From Escherichia sp. E4742 (GTDB taxonomy: Bacteria; Pseudomonadota; Gammaproteobacteria; Enterobacterales; Enterobacteriaceae), in the NCBI RefSeq assembly GCF_005843885.1, contig NZ_CP040443.1:310001-374000 (forward strand): a stretch of 64,000 nucleotides of DNA. The letters run 5' to 3'. Made by a program: the position numbers and the translations under genes. This document shows, in pieces, positions 28,573 through 36,683 of this stretch. A model generated the notes under the pieces. That model saw only the letters and a list, made by a program, of their open reading frames with translations. It did no database searches and was not told the origin of the DNA. Each line of letters begins with the position of its first letter. The first letter of the stretch is position 1.

Positions 28573-29496
28573 ATATTATCACTTACTGGCGGCTCATACT
28601 GAGCTGGTTAATGCTGTGCACACACAAACAAGCAATTCCATTTGTAATGTGCCTCCCTGGCAGTTTCATCCGGAGGTCTGGATGAAAGTTAAAATGCATA
28701 TGAGTTGCACTAATAAGAACGACTCACATTGTTCCGTTATAATGCCTGAAGTAGTTCACAGAATATATCTTCAGGAATCGCATATCTATTAAGTTACTCA
28801 CTCTTTTCTATTTATGACATGCGAGTGTTTGTGTAAATGTAAATGTTGTTCCTTGTTCCACTACTAGCAAAGCGGCGCCAACCCAGCGTGAACACGCATA
28901 AGCGGCGATGATTTGTCTGCATCAAAAGTGGGGGTTCCGTCATTTAAGCGAGCATTTTACCCTAAAACCCATTTATTTATAAGGGCCATTGCGAATTATC
29001 TGATGCAAAGTTATGTTATGTTAGGCAAAGTAATCTTCTATTATTAATAAGCACAACAAAACCTTTTTGAATATTAAATAATAATTAATTAGCACACCCT
29101 GCATTCATTAATTCCGCTTAACAATAGTTTCGCACGTCATCACCTATACGACACTTCGGCGATCACTACTCTGTTAATGTTTCACTTATAATGAAAATAT
29201 CATGAATATGAGATGTTCGTGATTTCTTAAATCAAAGGAAATTCGCACATTTATCTACCAGACAAAAAACTATGCATTAGATTAATACTTGGAATAAATC
29301 ACTACAAAACACAAATCATTAAGCATATGCATCTCAATATTTAACGATTATTAAGTTATTAACAGCACATTCCCTTCTTTTACTCTCGCAAAATCTTGTT
29401 CTGCAGAACTTCAAAACACCGCCTCGGGGGAGTACATTGTTCTAAGCTGACTTCCACGGCAGGGAGTGGCGATAACAGCAAAAAAGGTCAAGATTC
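28573..29496. promoter_or_regulatory. Large divergent regulatory gap between lrhA and alaA
   Basis: 924 bases without a supported gene. Small frames are present but lack ribosome binding sites. On the lrhA side two stem candidates occur in what would be its leader: CCTGAAG/CTTCAGG (28745-28751, 28769-28775) and CCTCC/GGAGG (about 28652-28676). The middle, 28980-29390, is very AT-rich. On the alaA side a perfect 12-base palindrome GTTCTGCAGAAC lies at 29398-29409, 88 bases before the alaA start. Confidence 0.6.
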
Positions 29497-30714
29497 ATGT
29501 CACCCATTGAAAAATCCAGCAAGTTAGAGAATGTCTGTTATGACATCCGTGGTCCGGTGCTGAAAGAAGCAAAACGCCTGGAAGAAGAAGGTAACAAGGT
29601 ATTGAAACTGAACATCGGCAACCCAGCCCCGTTCGGTTTTGACGCTCCTGATGAGATCCTGGTTGACGTGATACGCAACCTCCCGACCGCTCAGGGCTAT
29701 TGTGATTCAAAAGGCCTTTACTCTGCGCGTAAGGCCATCATGCAGCACTATCAGGCGCGAGGCATGCGTGATGTTACCGTGGAAGACATTTACATCGGCA
29801 ATGGTGTATCGGAGCTTATCGTTCAGGCAATGCAGGCCTTGCTGAATAGCGGGGATGAAATGTTGGTTCCTGCACCTGATTACCCACTATGGACCGCGGC
29901 GGTTTCGCTCTCCAGCGGTAAAGCGGTGCACTACCTTTGTGACGAGTCCTCTGACTGGTTCCCGGACCTTGATGATATTCGCGCTAAAATTACGCCTCGT
30001 ACGCGCGGTATCGTTATTATCAACCCGAACAACCCTACCGGCGCGGTTTATTCCAAAGAGCTTTTAATGGAAATTGTGGAGATTGCGCGTCAGCATAATC
30101 TCATTATCTTCGCCGATGAAATTTACGACAAAATTCTCTACGACGACGCCGAGCATCACTCGATTGCGGCGATGGCGCCTGACCTGCTGACCATTACCTT
30201 TAACGGTCTGTCGAAAACGTATCGTGTGGCAGGCTTCCGTCAGGGCTGGATGGTGCTGAACGGGCCGAAAAAACACGCCAAAGGCTACATCGAAGGTCTG
30301 GAAATGCTAGCCTCAATGCGACTTTGCGCCAACGTTCCCGCACAACACGCGATTCAGACCGCATTGGGCGGCTATCAGAGTATCAGTGAATTTATCTTAC
30401 CAGGCGGGCGTCTTTACGAGCAGCGTAATCGCGCATGGGAATTGATTAACGACATTCCAGGCGTTTCCTGCGTGAAGCCACGCGGCGCGCTGTACATGTT
30501 CCCAAAAATCGACGCCAAACGTTTTAATATTCACGACGACCAGAAGATGGTGCTGGACTTCCTGTTACAGGAAAAAGTTCTGCTGGTTCAGGGGACGGCT
30601 TTTAATTGGCCGTGGCCGGATCACTTCCGCATAGTTACGCTGCCGCGCGTTGATGATATCGAACTGTCATTAAGTAAATTCGCTCGTTTCCTTTCTGGCT
30701 ATCATCAGCTGTAA
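29497..30714 (+). CDS. alaA: Glutamate-pyruvate aminotransferase AlaA
   Basis: A PLP-dependent class I aminotransferase making alanine from pyruvate and glutamate, the main alanine-forming transaminase of E. coli (old name yfbQ). The 405 residues include NPNNPTGAVYS (near 175), FADEIYDKILYD with the PLP-binding Asp and Tyr, and FNGLSKTYRVAGFRQGW with the Schiff-base Lys near 240. The ribosome binding site is AAGG 10 bases before the ATG. The gene is almost identical to recalled K-12. Confidence 0.97.
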   Translation: MSPIEKSSKLENVCYDIRGPVLKEAKRLEEEGNKVLKLNIGNPAPFGFDAPDEILVDVIRNLPTAQGYCDSKGLYSARKAIMQHYQARGMRDVTVEDIYIGNGVSELIVQAMQALLNSGDEMLVPAPDYPLWTAAVSLSSGKAVHYLCDESSDWFPDLDDIRAKITPRTRGIVIINPNNPTGAVYSKELLMEIVEIARQHNLIIFADEIYDKILYDDAEHHSIAAMAPDLLTITFNGLSKTYRVAGFRQGWMVLNGPKKHAKGYIEGLEMLASMRLCANVPAQHAIQTALGGYQSISEFILPGGRLYEQRNRAWELINDIPGVSCVKPRGALYMFPKIDAKRFNIHDDQKMVLDFLLQEKVLLVQGTAFNWPWPDHFRIVTLPRVDDIELSLSKFARFLSGYHQL

Positions 30715-30723
30715 TCTTAAATT

Positions 30724-30750
30724 CACTGCCGGAGATTGCATCCGGCAGTG
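30724..30750 (+). terminator. Hairpin after alaA
   Basis: Perfect 10-base arms CACTGCCGGA (30724-30733) and TCCGGCAGTG (30741-30750) follow the alaA stop by nine bases. The U tract is poor (TTATCCCCCC), so it may only partly terminate, allowing read-through into yfbR. Confidence 0.6.
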
Positions 30751-30797
30751 TTATCCCCCCACAATGATCTCATGAAGTCATCACACGCAAGGTCGTT

Positions 30798-31397
30798 ATG
30801 AAGCAGAGCCATTTTTTTGCCCATCTATCCCGTCTGAAACTCATTAACCGCTGGCCGTTAATGCGCAATGTACGGACAGAAAATGTGTCTGAGCACAGTT
30901 TGCAGGTGGCGATGGTCGCCCATGCGCTGGCTGCCATTAAAAACCGTAAGTTTGGCGGAAATGTCAACGCTGAACGCATCGCTCTGCTGGCGATGTACCA
31001 CGATGCCTCTGAAGTGCTCACCGGCGATCTCCCTACCCCAGTGAAATATTTCAACTCGCAAATCGCTCAGGAATACAAAGCCATTGAAAAAATCGCCCAA
31101 CAAAAGCTGGTCGATATGGTTCCGGAGGAGTTGCGGGATATTTTCGCGCCATTAATCGATGAAAATGCGTATAGCGATGAAGAAAAGTCGCTGGTGAAAC
31201 AGGCTGATGCACTTTGTGCCTATCTGAAATGTCTGGAAGAGCTCGCAGCCGGAAATAATGAATTTTTGCTGGCAAAAACGCGGCTGGAAGCGACACTTGA
31301 AGCGCGCCGTAGCCAGGAGATGGACTACTTCATTGAGGTCTTTGTTCCCAGCTTCCAACTATCGCTCGATGAAATTAGCCAGGATTCGCCGCTGTAA
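30798..31397 (+). CDS. yfbR: 5'-Deoxynucleotidase YfbR (HD domain)
   Basis: A 199-residue HD-domain phosphohydrolase that dephosphorylates deoxynucleoside 5'-monophosphates, including dCMP and dUMP in the salvage path to thymidine. Metal ligands are visible as His33 in SEHSLQVA, His68-Asp69 in MYHDASE, and a later Asp in VKQADALCAYL near 137. It lies 83 bases after alaA on the same strand. Confidence 0.95.
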   Translation: MKQSHFFAHLSRLKLINRWPLMRNVRTENVSEHSLQVAMVAHALAAIKNRKFGGNVNAERIALLAMYHDASEVLTGDLPTPVKYFNSQIAQEYKAIEKIAQQKLVDMVPEELRDIFAPLIDENAYSDEEKSLVKQADALCAYLKCLEELAAGNNEFLLAKTRLEATLEARRSQEMDYFIEVFVPSFQLSLDEISQDSPL

Positions 31398-31410
31398 GTT
31401 GCCAGAGCCA

Positions 31411-31450
31411 GCGTCGCATCAGGCAATAAGCGCCAGATGCGACATCAGGC
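31411..31450. repeat. Partial REP-like palindrome between yfbR and yfbS
   Basis: The arms GTCGCATC (31413-31420) and GATGCGAC (31436-31443) are perfect complements, within sequence like the Z-type REP family (GCATCAGGCAATAAGCGCC). It separates convergent genes and may act as terminator or mRNA end for both. Confidence 0.6.
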
Positions 31451-31455
31451 TTTCG

Positions 31456-33288
31456 TCAAAACGGAAACAGCATCGGAATCATCACCACGCAAACCGCCAT
31501 CACAATAACGGTGAACGGTACTCCCAGCTTCACAAAATCACTAAAGCTGTAATTTCCCGGCCCTAAAACCAACGTGTTAACCGGTGAGGAAACTGGCGTC
31601 ATAAAGGCGGCGGATGCTGCCATCGCAACCACCATGGCAAATGGATACGGCGAGACGCCCATTGTTTTAGCCGCCGCCAGCGCAATCGGCGCCATCAGCA
31701 CAGCCGTTGCCGTATTCGAAATAAACAAACCAATCACTGCCGACAAGACAAACAAACAGCCAAGCATCATATGTGGCCCGTAACCGCCGCCGATGTCCAT
31801 TAACCCTTTCACCGCCAGCGCGACACCGCCTGTTTTCTGTAGCGCCACCGCGAACGGCATCATCCCAACGATCAAAATAATGCTCGGCCAGTGAATGGAT
31901 TTATAGGCGCTTTCAGCATCGATACAGCGGAATTTCCCCATCAGCAGGCAGGCAATGATGGCCGCGATGGGATTAGGGATTTCATCAGTCAGCATTAAAG
32001 CCACCATCAACACCAGACAGAAAATGGCATGGGGTGCCTGACTGTGCGCAGGCGATGCTTCACTCACCTCTTCCGGTAAGTTCAGCGCCACGAAGTCGCG
32101 GCCCTGTTTTGCCAACATACCGATAAGCTTCCAGTTACCGACGACCAGAATGATATCGCCCAGCAGCAGAGGCTCATCCGCCAGCGAACCTTCCAGCGCC
32201 AGGCCGTTGCGTTTCAGGCCCACCACATTCAGTCCGTAGCGCGTACGAAAGCCAATTTCGCGCACCGATTTACCAATCAACTCAGACTCAGGAATTAATG
32301 AAATCTCCGCCATGCCGACATCAAGGGCTTGATCGGAAAAATACTCACCGCGCAGCACCATCGGCTCCAGCAATTGTTCACTGCAAAATTGTCGGAGATC
32401 GACATCAGCTGCGGACATATCAATAAGCAAAACGTCACGCGCCCGGAATTCAGAAACCCCGTTCACGTTCACAATAACGCGACGAAAACGCCGCCAGCGT
32501 TCAACACCGATGACGTTAGCGCCATAACGTTCACGTAATTTGAGATCGTCCAGTCGCTGGCCAATCATCGGCGAACCGGGACGAATGGCCAGGCGACGCG
32601 CGCGCCCGGTAAGTCGGTATTCACGGATAAGATCGCGAAAGGTACGACGCGTCCAGCCTTCGCGCTGCGGGGTCTGGGTATCCCCTTTCAGCATGAAACG
32701 CATCACTAACATATACAAGATGCCCAGCACCAGTACGACCAGACCGATGGGGGTTACGCTAAAGAAACTAAAACCATGATAGCCTTCACGCAGCAATTCA
32801 CTATTAATCACCAGGTTAGGTGGCGTTGCCACCAGCGTCATCATGCCGCTGATAAGCCCGGCAAAACTCAACGGCATCATCAGGCGCGACGGCGACGTTT
32901 GCATGCGCATAGCGACGCTTAACACCACAGGGATAAAGATAGCGACGACGCCCGTTGAACTCATAAACGCGCCAAGGCCCGCAACGGTCAGCATCAACAA
33001 AACCAACATTTTGATTTCACTTTTGCCTGCCACTTTAACCAGCCATGTCCCCATTACGGCGGCGACACCCGTGCGGACTAAACCATCGCCAATAATAAAC
33101 AAGGCGGCGATCAGTACCACGTTAGGATCGGAAAAGCCGGAAAACACTTCAGGAACGGTCAGCGTACCGCTTAATGCAAACGCAACAATGACAAACAAAG
33201 CGACCGCATCCATACGCACTCTGCCCGTCGCAAACAAGACGATGGCAACCGCCAGTAATGAAAGAACCCAGATCAATTCACCGTTCAC
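31456..33288 (-). CDS. yfbS: YfbS, SLC13/DASS-type anion transporter with TrkA-C domains
   Basis: A 610-residue inner-membrane protein. Hydrophobic helices occupy about residues 1-200 and 400-610. Between them, about 205-380, are two soluble RCK-C (TrkA-C) domains, seen as IRPGSPMIGQRLDDLKLRERYGANVIGV and a second copy ESELIGKSVREIGFRTRYGLNVVGL, quoted in part. Conserved SLC13 segments are STGVVAIFIPVVL and ATPPNLVINSELL. The substrate is not shown; related proteins carry sulfate or dicarboxylates. Confidence 0.9.
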   Translation of the reverse strand: MNGELIWVLSLLAVAIVLFATGRVRMDAVALFVIVAFALSGTLTVPEVFSGFSDPNVVLIAALFIIGDGLVRTGVAAVMGTWLVKVAGKSEIKMLVLLMLTVAGLGAFMSSTGVVAIFIPVVLSVAMRMQTSPSRLMMPLSFAGLISGMMTLVATPPNLVINSELLREGYHGFSFFSVTPIGLVVLVLGILYMLVMRFMLKGDTQTPQREGWTRRTFRDLIREYRLTGRARRLAIRPGSPMIGQRLDDLKLRERYGANVIGVERWRRFRRVIVNVNGVSEFRARDVLLIDMSAADVDLRQFCSEQLLEPMVLRGEYFSDQALDVGMAEISLIPESELIGKSVREIGFRTRYGLNVVGLKRNGLALEGSLADEPLLLGDIILVVGNWKLIGMLAKQGRDFVALNLPEEVSEASPAHSQAPHAIFCLVLMVALMLTDEIPNPIAAIIACLLMGKFRCIDAESAYKSIHWPSIILIVGMMPFAVALQKTGGVALAVKGLMDIGGGYGPHMMLGCLFVLSAVIGLFISNTATAVLMAPIALAAAKTMGVSPYPFAMVVAMAASAAFMTPVSSPVNTLVLGPGNYSFSDFVKLGVPFTVIVMAVCVVMIPMLFPF

Positions 33289-33331
33289 AACGTATCCTTG
33301 TTAATTGAGGGGGATAGCCTGATTCTGCCAC

Positions 33332-33356
33332 AAAAAAGCCCCGACGGGACGGGGCT
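33332..33356 (-). terminator. Terminator between hxpA and yfbS
   Basis: On the minus strand AGCCCC (33356-33351) pairs with GGGGCT (33342-33337) and is followed by six T (33337-33332). It lies just after the hxpA stop, so yfbS probably has its own promoter in the short space after it. Confidence 0.85.
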
Positions 33357-33374
33357 AAATCATGATCTGGCGTT

Positions 33375-34025
33375 TCACGCAATAATAACGTCACCATTTG
33401 GCTGTTTGATCACAGTAATTTGTTCCAGACTATGGAGGACCAAATCTACCTCATTCAGACGCGGGGTATCAGCCGGTGCGTTAACCGCAATGACATGACA
33501 CCCCGCAGCCAGGCCTGAAAGCACGCCAGCGGGAGCATCCTCCACCACCACACATTCCTGCGGCGCAAGGCCCAGCAGTTGTGCACCTAACAGATATGCA
33601 TCCGGCTCTGGTTTTCCACGTTTAACCCGCTCTGCGGTGACAAACACTTCCGGCGCGGGAAGTCCGGCGACTTTGTGGCGGGCTCGCGCAACAGGCATGG
33701 AACCAGAAGTGACAATGGCCCACGGAATCCCCGCTTTATTCAAATGATTGAGTAAAGCTATCGCCCCTGGGAGTGCGGTAATACCTTCGGTTTCCGTAGC
33801 CTCGATTTGTTCCAGACGGGTAAACTCGGCGGCAATTTCCGTCTCCGATTTGCCCATCATGAAATGGCGCAGAGACGTAATCGCCTGTTTACCATGAATA
33901 AACGCCAGCACATCTTCCGGTGCTAGCCCATGACGTCTGGCCCAGTTGCTCCACGCCCGCTCTACCGCGGGCAGCGAATCCACCAGCGTTCCATCCAGAT
34001 CAAACAGAAAACCTTTACACCGCAC
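33375..34025 (-). CDS. hxpA: Hexitol phosphatase A (HAD family)
   Basis: A 216-residue HAD phosphatase (old name yfbT). Motif I is FDLDGTLVDS (nucleophile Asp near 9), motif II ends in VTSGS, motif III Lys is in KRGKPEPDAYLLG, and motif IV is VVEDAPAG. E. coli HxpA dephosphorylates sugar and sugar-alcohol phosphates such as sorbitol-6-phosphate. It follows yfbU by ten bases and is probably co-transcribed with it. Confidence 0.93.
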   Translation of the reverse strand: MRCKGFLFDLDGTLVDSLPAVERAWSNWARRHGLAPEDVLAFIHGKQAITSLRHFMMGKSETEIAAEFTRLEQIEATETEGITALPGAIALLNHLNKAGIPWAIVTSGSMPVARARHKVAGLPAPEVFVTAERVKRGKPEPDAYLLGAQLLGLAPQECVVVEDAPAGVLSGLAAGCHVIAVNAPADTPRLNEVDLVLHSLEQITVIKQPNGDVIIA

Positions 34026-34035
34026 GCGGGCCTCC

Positions 34036-34530
34036 TCAGGCGTTGATGATTTGGTTAATTTCGTTAGCGCTCAGGTGATACTGACGCGGGCAGGCATGCC
34101 AGACATTCAACATGCGCAGATATTTCTCCCACATTGGCGTCTGGGCATTAAAGCCGTGAGTTCCGGCATCAAAATGGGTGTAACGCCCTTCAACGTTAAC
34201 CATAAAGCGGACATAACCGAGATAACGTGCTTCGGTGGCAGCGTCAAAGCCGAGGAAGGTGACACGACGTTCATCGATGGATTGCTGGTCCTGTAAATTA
34301 GACCAGGAAACATGCAGCGCGTGATACATCTCCATAATGTCGATGATAGTGCGGCAGGTTTCTTCTTTCAGCTCGCCAAACTCGCGATCCAGTTCGCGCA
34401 TTTGTAAACCATAACCACGCTCAATGATTGTTTGCAGGCGACGGTAACGTTCAGCATTTGCCGGATCGAGCATAGTCATCATTTTGTACTGGTTAGACAA
34501 AATAAGACGTTGCGCGTTGGTCATTTCCAT
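34036..34530 (-). CDS. yfbU: YfbU family protein
   Basis: A 164-residue helical cytosolic protein of the YfbU family. An in-frame ATG six codons upstream exists, but MEMTNAQRL at 34530 has the better ribosome binding site (AGGAG about eight bases before) and gives the usual length. K-12 YfbU has been linked to cell death or toxicity phenotypes; no enzyme motif is visible. Confidence 0.92.
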   Translation of the reverse strand: MEMTNAQRLILSNQYKMMTMLDPANAERYRRLQTIIERGYGLQMRELDREFGELKEETCRTIIDIMEMYHALHVSWSNLQDQQSIDERRVTFLGFDAATEARYLGYVRFMVNVEGRYTHFDAGTHGFNAQTPMWEKYLRMLNVWHACPRQYHLSANEINQIINA

Positions 34531-34560
34531 TGTTGACTCCTGTATCACTCTACTACGGTG

Positions 34561-34591
34561 AAAAAAAAGAAGGCCGATGTCTGCCTTCTTT
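34561..34591 (-). terminator. yfbV terminator
   Basis: AAGAAGGC and GCCTTCTT arms enclose an 8-base loop, with a run of T on the minus strand side (34568-34561). It lies 23 bases beyond the yfbV stop. T residues on the plus strand side make it symmetrical, but no plus-strand gene ends here. Confidence 0.85.
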
Positions 34592-34613
34592 TATATGCGT
34601 AATCAGGGGTCAA

Positions 34614-35069
34614 TTACAAATCATCAAGGAAAGTTTTATCCAGTTGTTTGAAGGCGCGCTTAAGCGTGTCAGCTAATGCCTGGTAATCAGGCTTGCCTTC
34701 AACAGGTGCCAGCACCTGTCCAGACTCCTGCAATTTACCGCGAACTTCATAAAACCAGTTGAGGATTGCAGGTGGTAATGGCGTTACAGAACGCTTGCCC
34801 AGCCACCACAGTCCCTGCATGGGTAAGCTTAGGGCGAACAACGCCGTGGCGACTGCCGGACCAAGCTGACCGCCCAGCGCAATCTGCCAGCAGAGAGTAA
34901 ACACGGCGATCGGCGGCATAAAGCGGATCGCATAGCGCGTCATCTTAATGACTCGATTCTCAACAAAGACCGGGGCAAGGCGTTTTTCCAGCGGCCACGT
35001 CTTTGAGTAATGCTGTCCCCGGCGAAACAAGCTAAAAAAATTAACAGAACGATTATCCGGCGTTGACAT
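34614..35069 (-). CDS. yfbV: YfbV, UPF0208 inner-membrane protein
   Basis: A 151-residue protein with two hydrophobic helices in the middle (about residues 45-90: [16 protein letters not shown] and [19 protein letters not shown]), flanked by charged ends. In E. coli it is reported to affect chromosome macrodomain organisation around Ter. No catalytic motif is seen. It is divergent from ackA across 338 bases. Confidence 0.92.
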
Positions 35070-35407
35070 GCTTCACCTCAACTTCACATATAAAGATTCA
35101 AAAATTTGTGCAAATTCACAACTCAGCGGGACAACGTTCAAAACATTTTGTCTTCCATACCCACAATCAGGTATCCTTTAGCAGCCTGAAATGGCCGAGT
35201 AGTACATATTCATTGAGTCGTCAAATTCATAAACATTATGCCATTGGCTGAAAATTACGCAAAATGGCATAGACTCAAGATATTTCTTCCATCATGCAAA
35301 AAAAATTTGCAGTGCATGATGTTAATCATAAATGTCGGTGTCATCATGCGCTACGCTCTATGGCTCCCTGACGTTTTTTTAGCCACGTATCAATTATAGG
35401 TACTTCC
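35070..35407 (+). promoter_or_regulatory. yfbV-ackA divergent control region
   Basis: 338 bases with no gene. Two inverted repeats stand out: TATGCCATT/AATGGCATA (35237-35245, 35263-35271) and ATCATGCA/TGCATGAT (35291-35298, 35313-35320), the latter around an A-run. TATAGG next to the start leaves a weak ribosome binding site. ackA promoters should lie here but I could not fix them. Confidence 0.6.
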
Positions 35408-36610
35408 ATGTCGAGTAAGTTAGTACTGGTTCTGAACTGCGGTAGTTCTTCACTGAAATTTGCAATCATCGATGCAGCGAATGGTGAAGAGTACCTTTCT
35501 GGTTTAGCCGAATGTTTCCACCTGCCCGAAGCACGTATCAAATGGAAAATGGACGGCAATAAACAAGAAGCGGCTTTAGGTGCAGGCGCCGCTCACAGCG
35601 AAGCGCTCAACTTTATCGTTAATACTATTCTGGCACAAAAACCAGAACTGTCTGCGCAGCTGACCGCTATCGGTCACCGTATCGTACACGGCGGTGAGAA
35701 GTATACCAGCTCCGTAGTGATCGACGAGTCTGTTATTCAGGGTATCAAAGATGCAGCTTCTTTTGCACCGCTGCACAACCCGGCTCACCTGATCGGTATC
35801 GAAGAAGCACTGAAATCTTTCCCGCAGTTGAAAGATAAAAACGTTGCGGTATTCGACACTGCGTTCCACCAGACTATGCCGGAAGAGTCTTACCTCTACG
35901 CCCTGCCGTACAACCTGTACAAAGAGCACGGCATCCGTCGTTATGGCGCGCACGGCACCAGCCACTTCTATGTAACTCAGGAAGCGGCAAAAATGCTGAA
36001 CAAACCGGTAGAAGAACTGAACATCATCACCTGCCACCTGGGCAACGGTGGTTCCGTTTCTGCTATCCGTAACGGCAAATGCGTTGATACCTCTATGGGT
36101 CTGACTCCGCTGGAAGGCCTGGTAATGGGTACTCGTTCTGGTGACATCGATCCGGCGATCATTTTCCACCTGCACGACACCCTCGGCATGAGCGTTGATG
36201 CAATCAACAAACTGCTGACCAAAGAGTCTGGCCTGCTGGGTCTGACCGAAGTGACCAGCGACTGCCGCTATGTTGAAGATAACTACGCGACGAAAGAAGA
36301 CGCGAAGCGCGCAATGGACGTTTACTGCCACCGCCTGGCGAAATACATCGGTGCATACACCGCGCTGATGGATGGTCGTCTGGACGCTGTTGTATTCACC
36401 GGTGGTATCGGTGAAAACGCTGCGATGGTTCGTGAACTGTCTCTGGGCAAACTGGGCGTGCTGGGCTTTGAAGTTGATCGCGAACGCAACCTGGCTGCAC
36501 GTTTCGGCAAATCTGGTTTCATCAACAAAGAAGGTACCCGTCCTGCGGTGGTTATCCCAACCAACGAAGAACTGGTCATCGCGCAAGACGCGAGCCGCCT
36601 GACTGCCTGA
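35408..36610 (+). CDS. ackA: Acetate kinase
   Basis: Interconverts acetyl phosphate plus ADP with acetate plus ATP, the energy-yielding step of acetate overflow. The 400 residues belong to the ASKHA fold. Visible are the phosphate loop NCGSSSLKF (10-18), GHRIVHGGE, FDTAFHQTM, the RYGAHGTSH active-site segment with the catalytic His near 180, and the nucleotide segment FTGGIGENA. Codon use is strongly biased, as expected for a highly expressed gene. Confidence 0.98.
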   Translation: MSSKLVLVLNCGSSSLKFAIIDAANGEEYLSGLAECFHLPEARIKWKMDGNKQEAALGAGAAHSEALNFIVNTILAQKPELSAQLTAIGHRIVHGGEKYTSSVVIDESVIQGIKDAASFAPLHNPAHLIGIEEALKSFPQLKDKNVAVFDTAFHQTMPEESYLYALPYNLYKEHGIRRYGAHGTSHFYVTQEAAKMLNKPVEELNIITCHLGNGGSVSAIRNGKCVDTSMGLTPLEGLVMGTRSGDIDPAIIFHLHDTLGMSVDAINKLLTKESGLLGLTEVTSDCRYVEDNYATKEDAKRAMDVYCHRLAKYIGAYTALMDGRLDAVVFTGGIGENAAMVRELSLGKLGVLGFEVDRERNLAARFGKSGFINKEGTRPAVVIPTNEELVIAQDASRLTA

Positions 36611-36615
36611 TTTCA

Positions 36616-36664
36616 CACCGCCAGCCCAGCTGGCGGTGCTGTTTTGTAACCCGCCAACCGGCGG
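36616..36664 (+). terminator. ackA-pta intercistronic hairpins
   Basis: A strong stem CACCGCCAG/CTGGCGGTG (36616-36624, 36630-36638) is followed by CTGTTTTG, a weak U tract. A small second stem CCGCC/GGCGG follows (36652-36664 region). This looks like a partial terminator or mRNA stabiliser that could lower pta relative to ackA. Confidence 0.6.
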
Positions 36665-36683
36665 TAACGAAAGAGGATAAACC

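Noticed and set aside
28493..28792. 99-codon frame upstream of lrhA on the plus strand
   Set aside because: Overlaps the lrhA 5' end and leader, no ribosome binding site and no resemblance.
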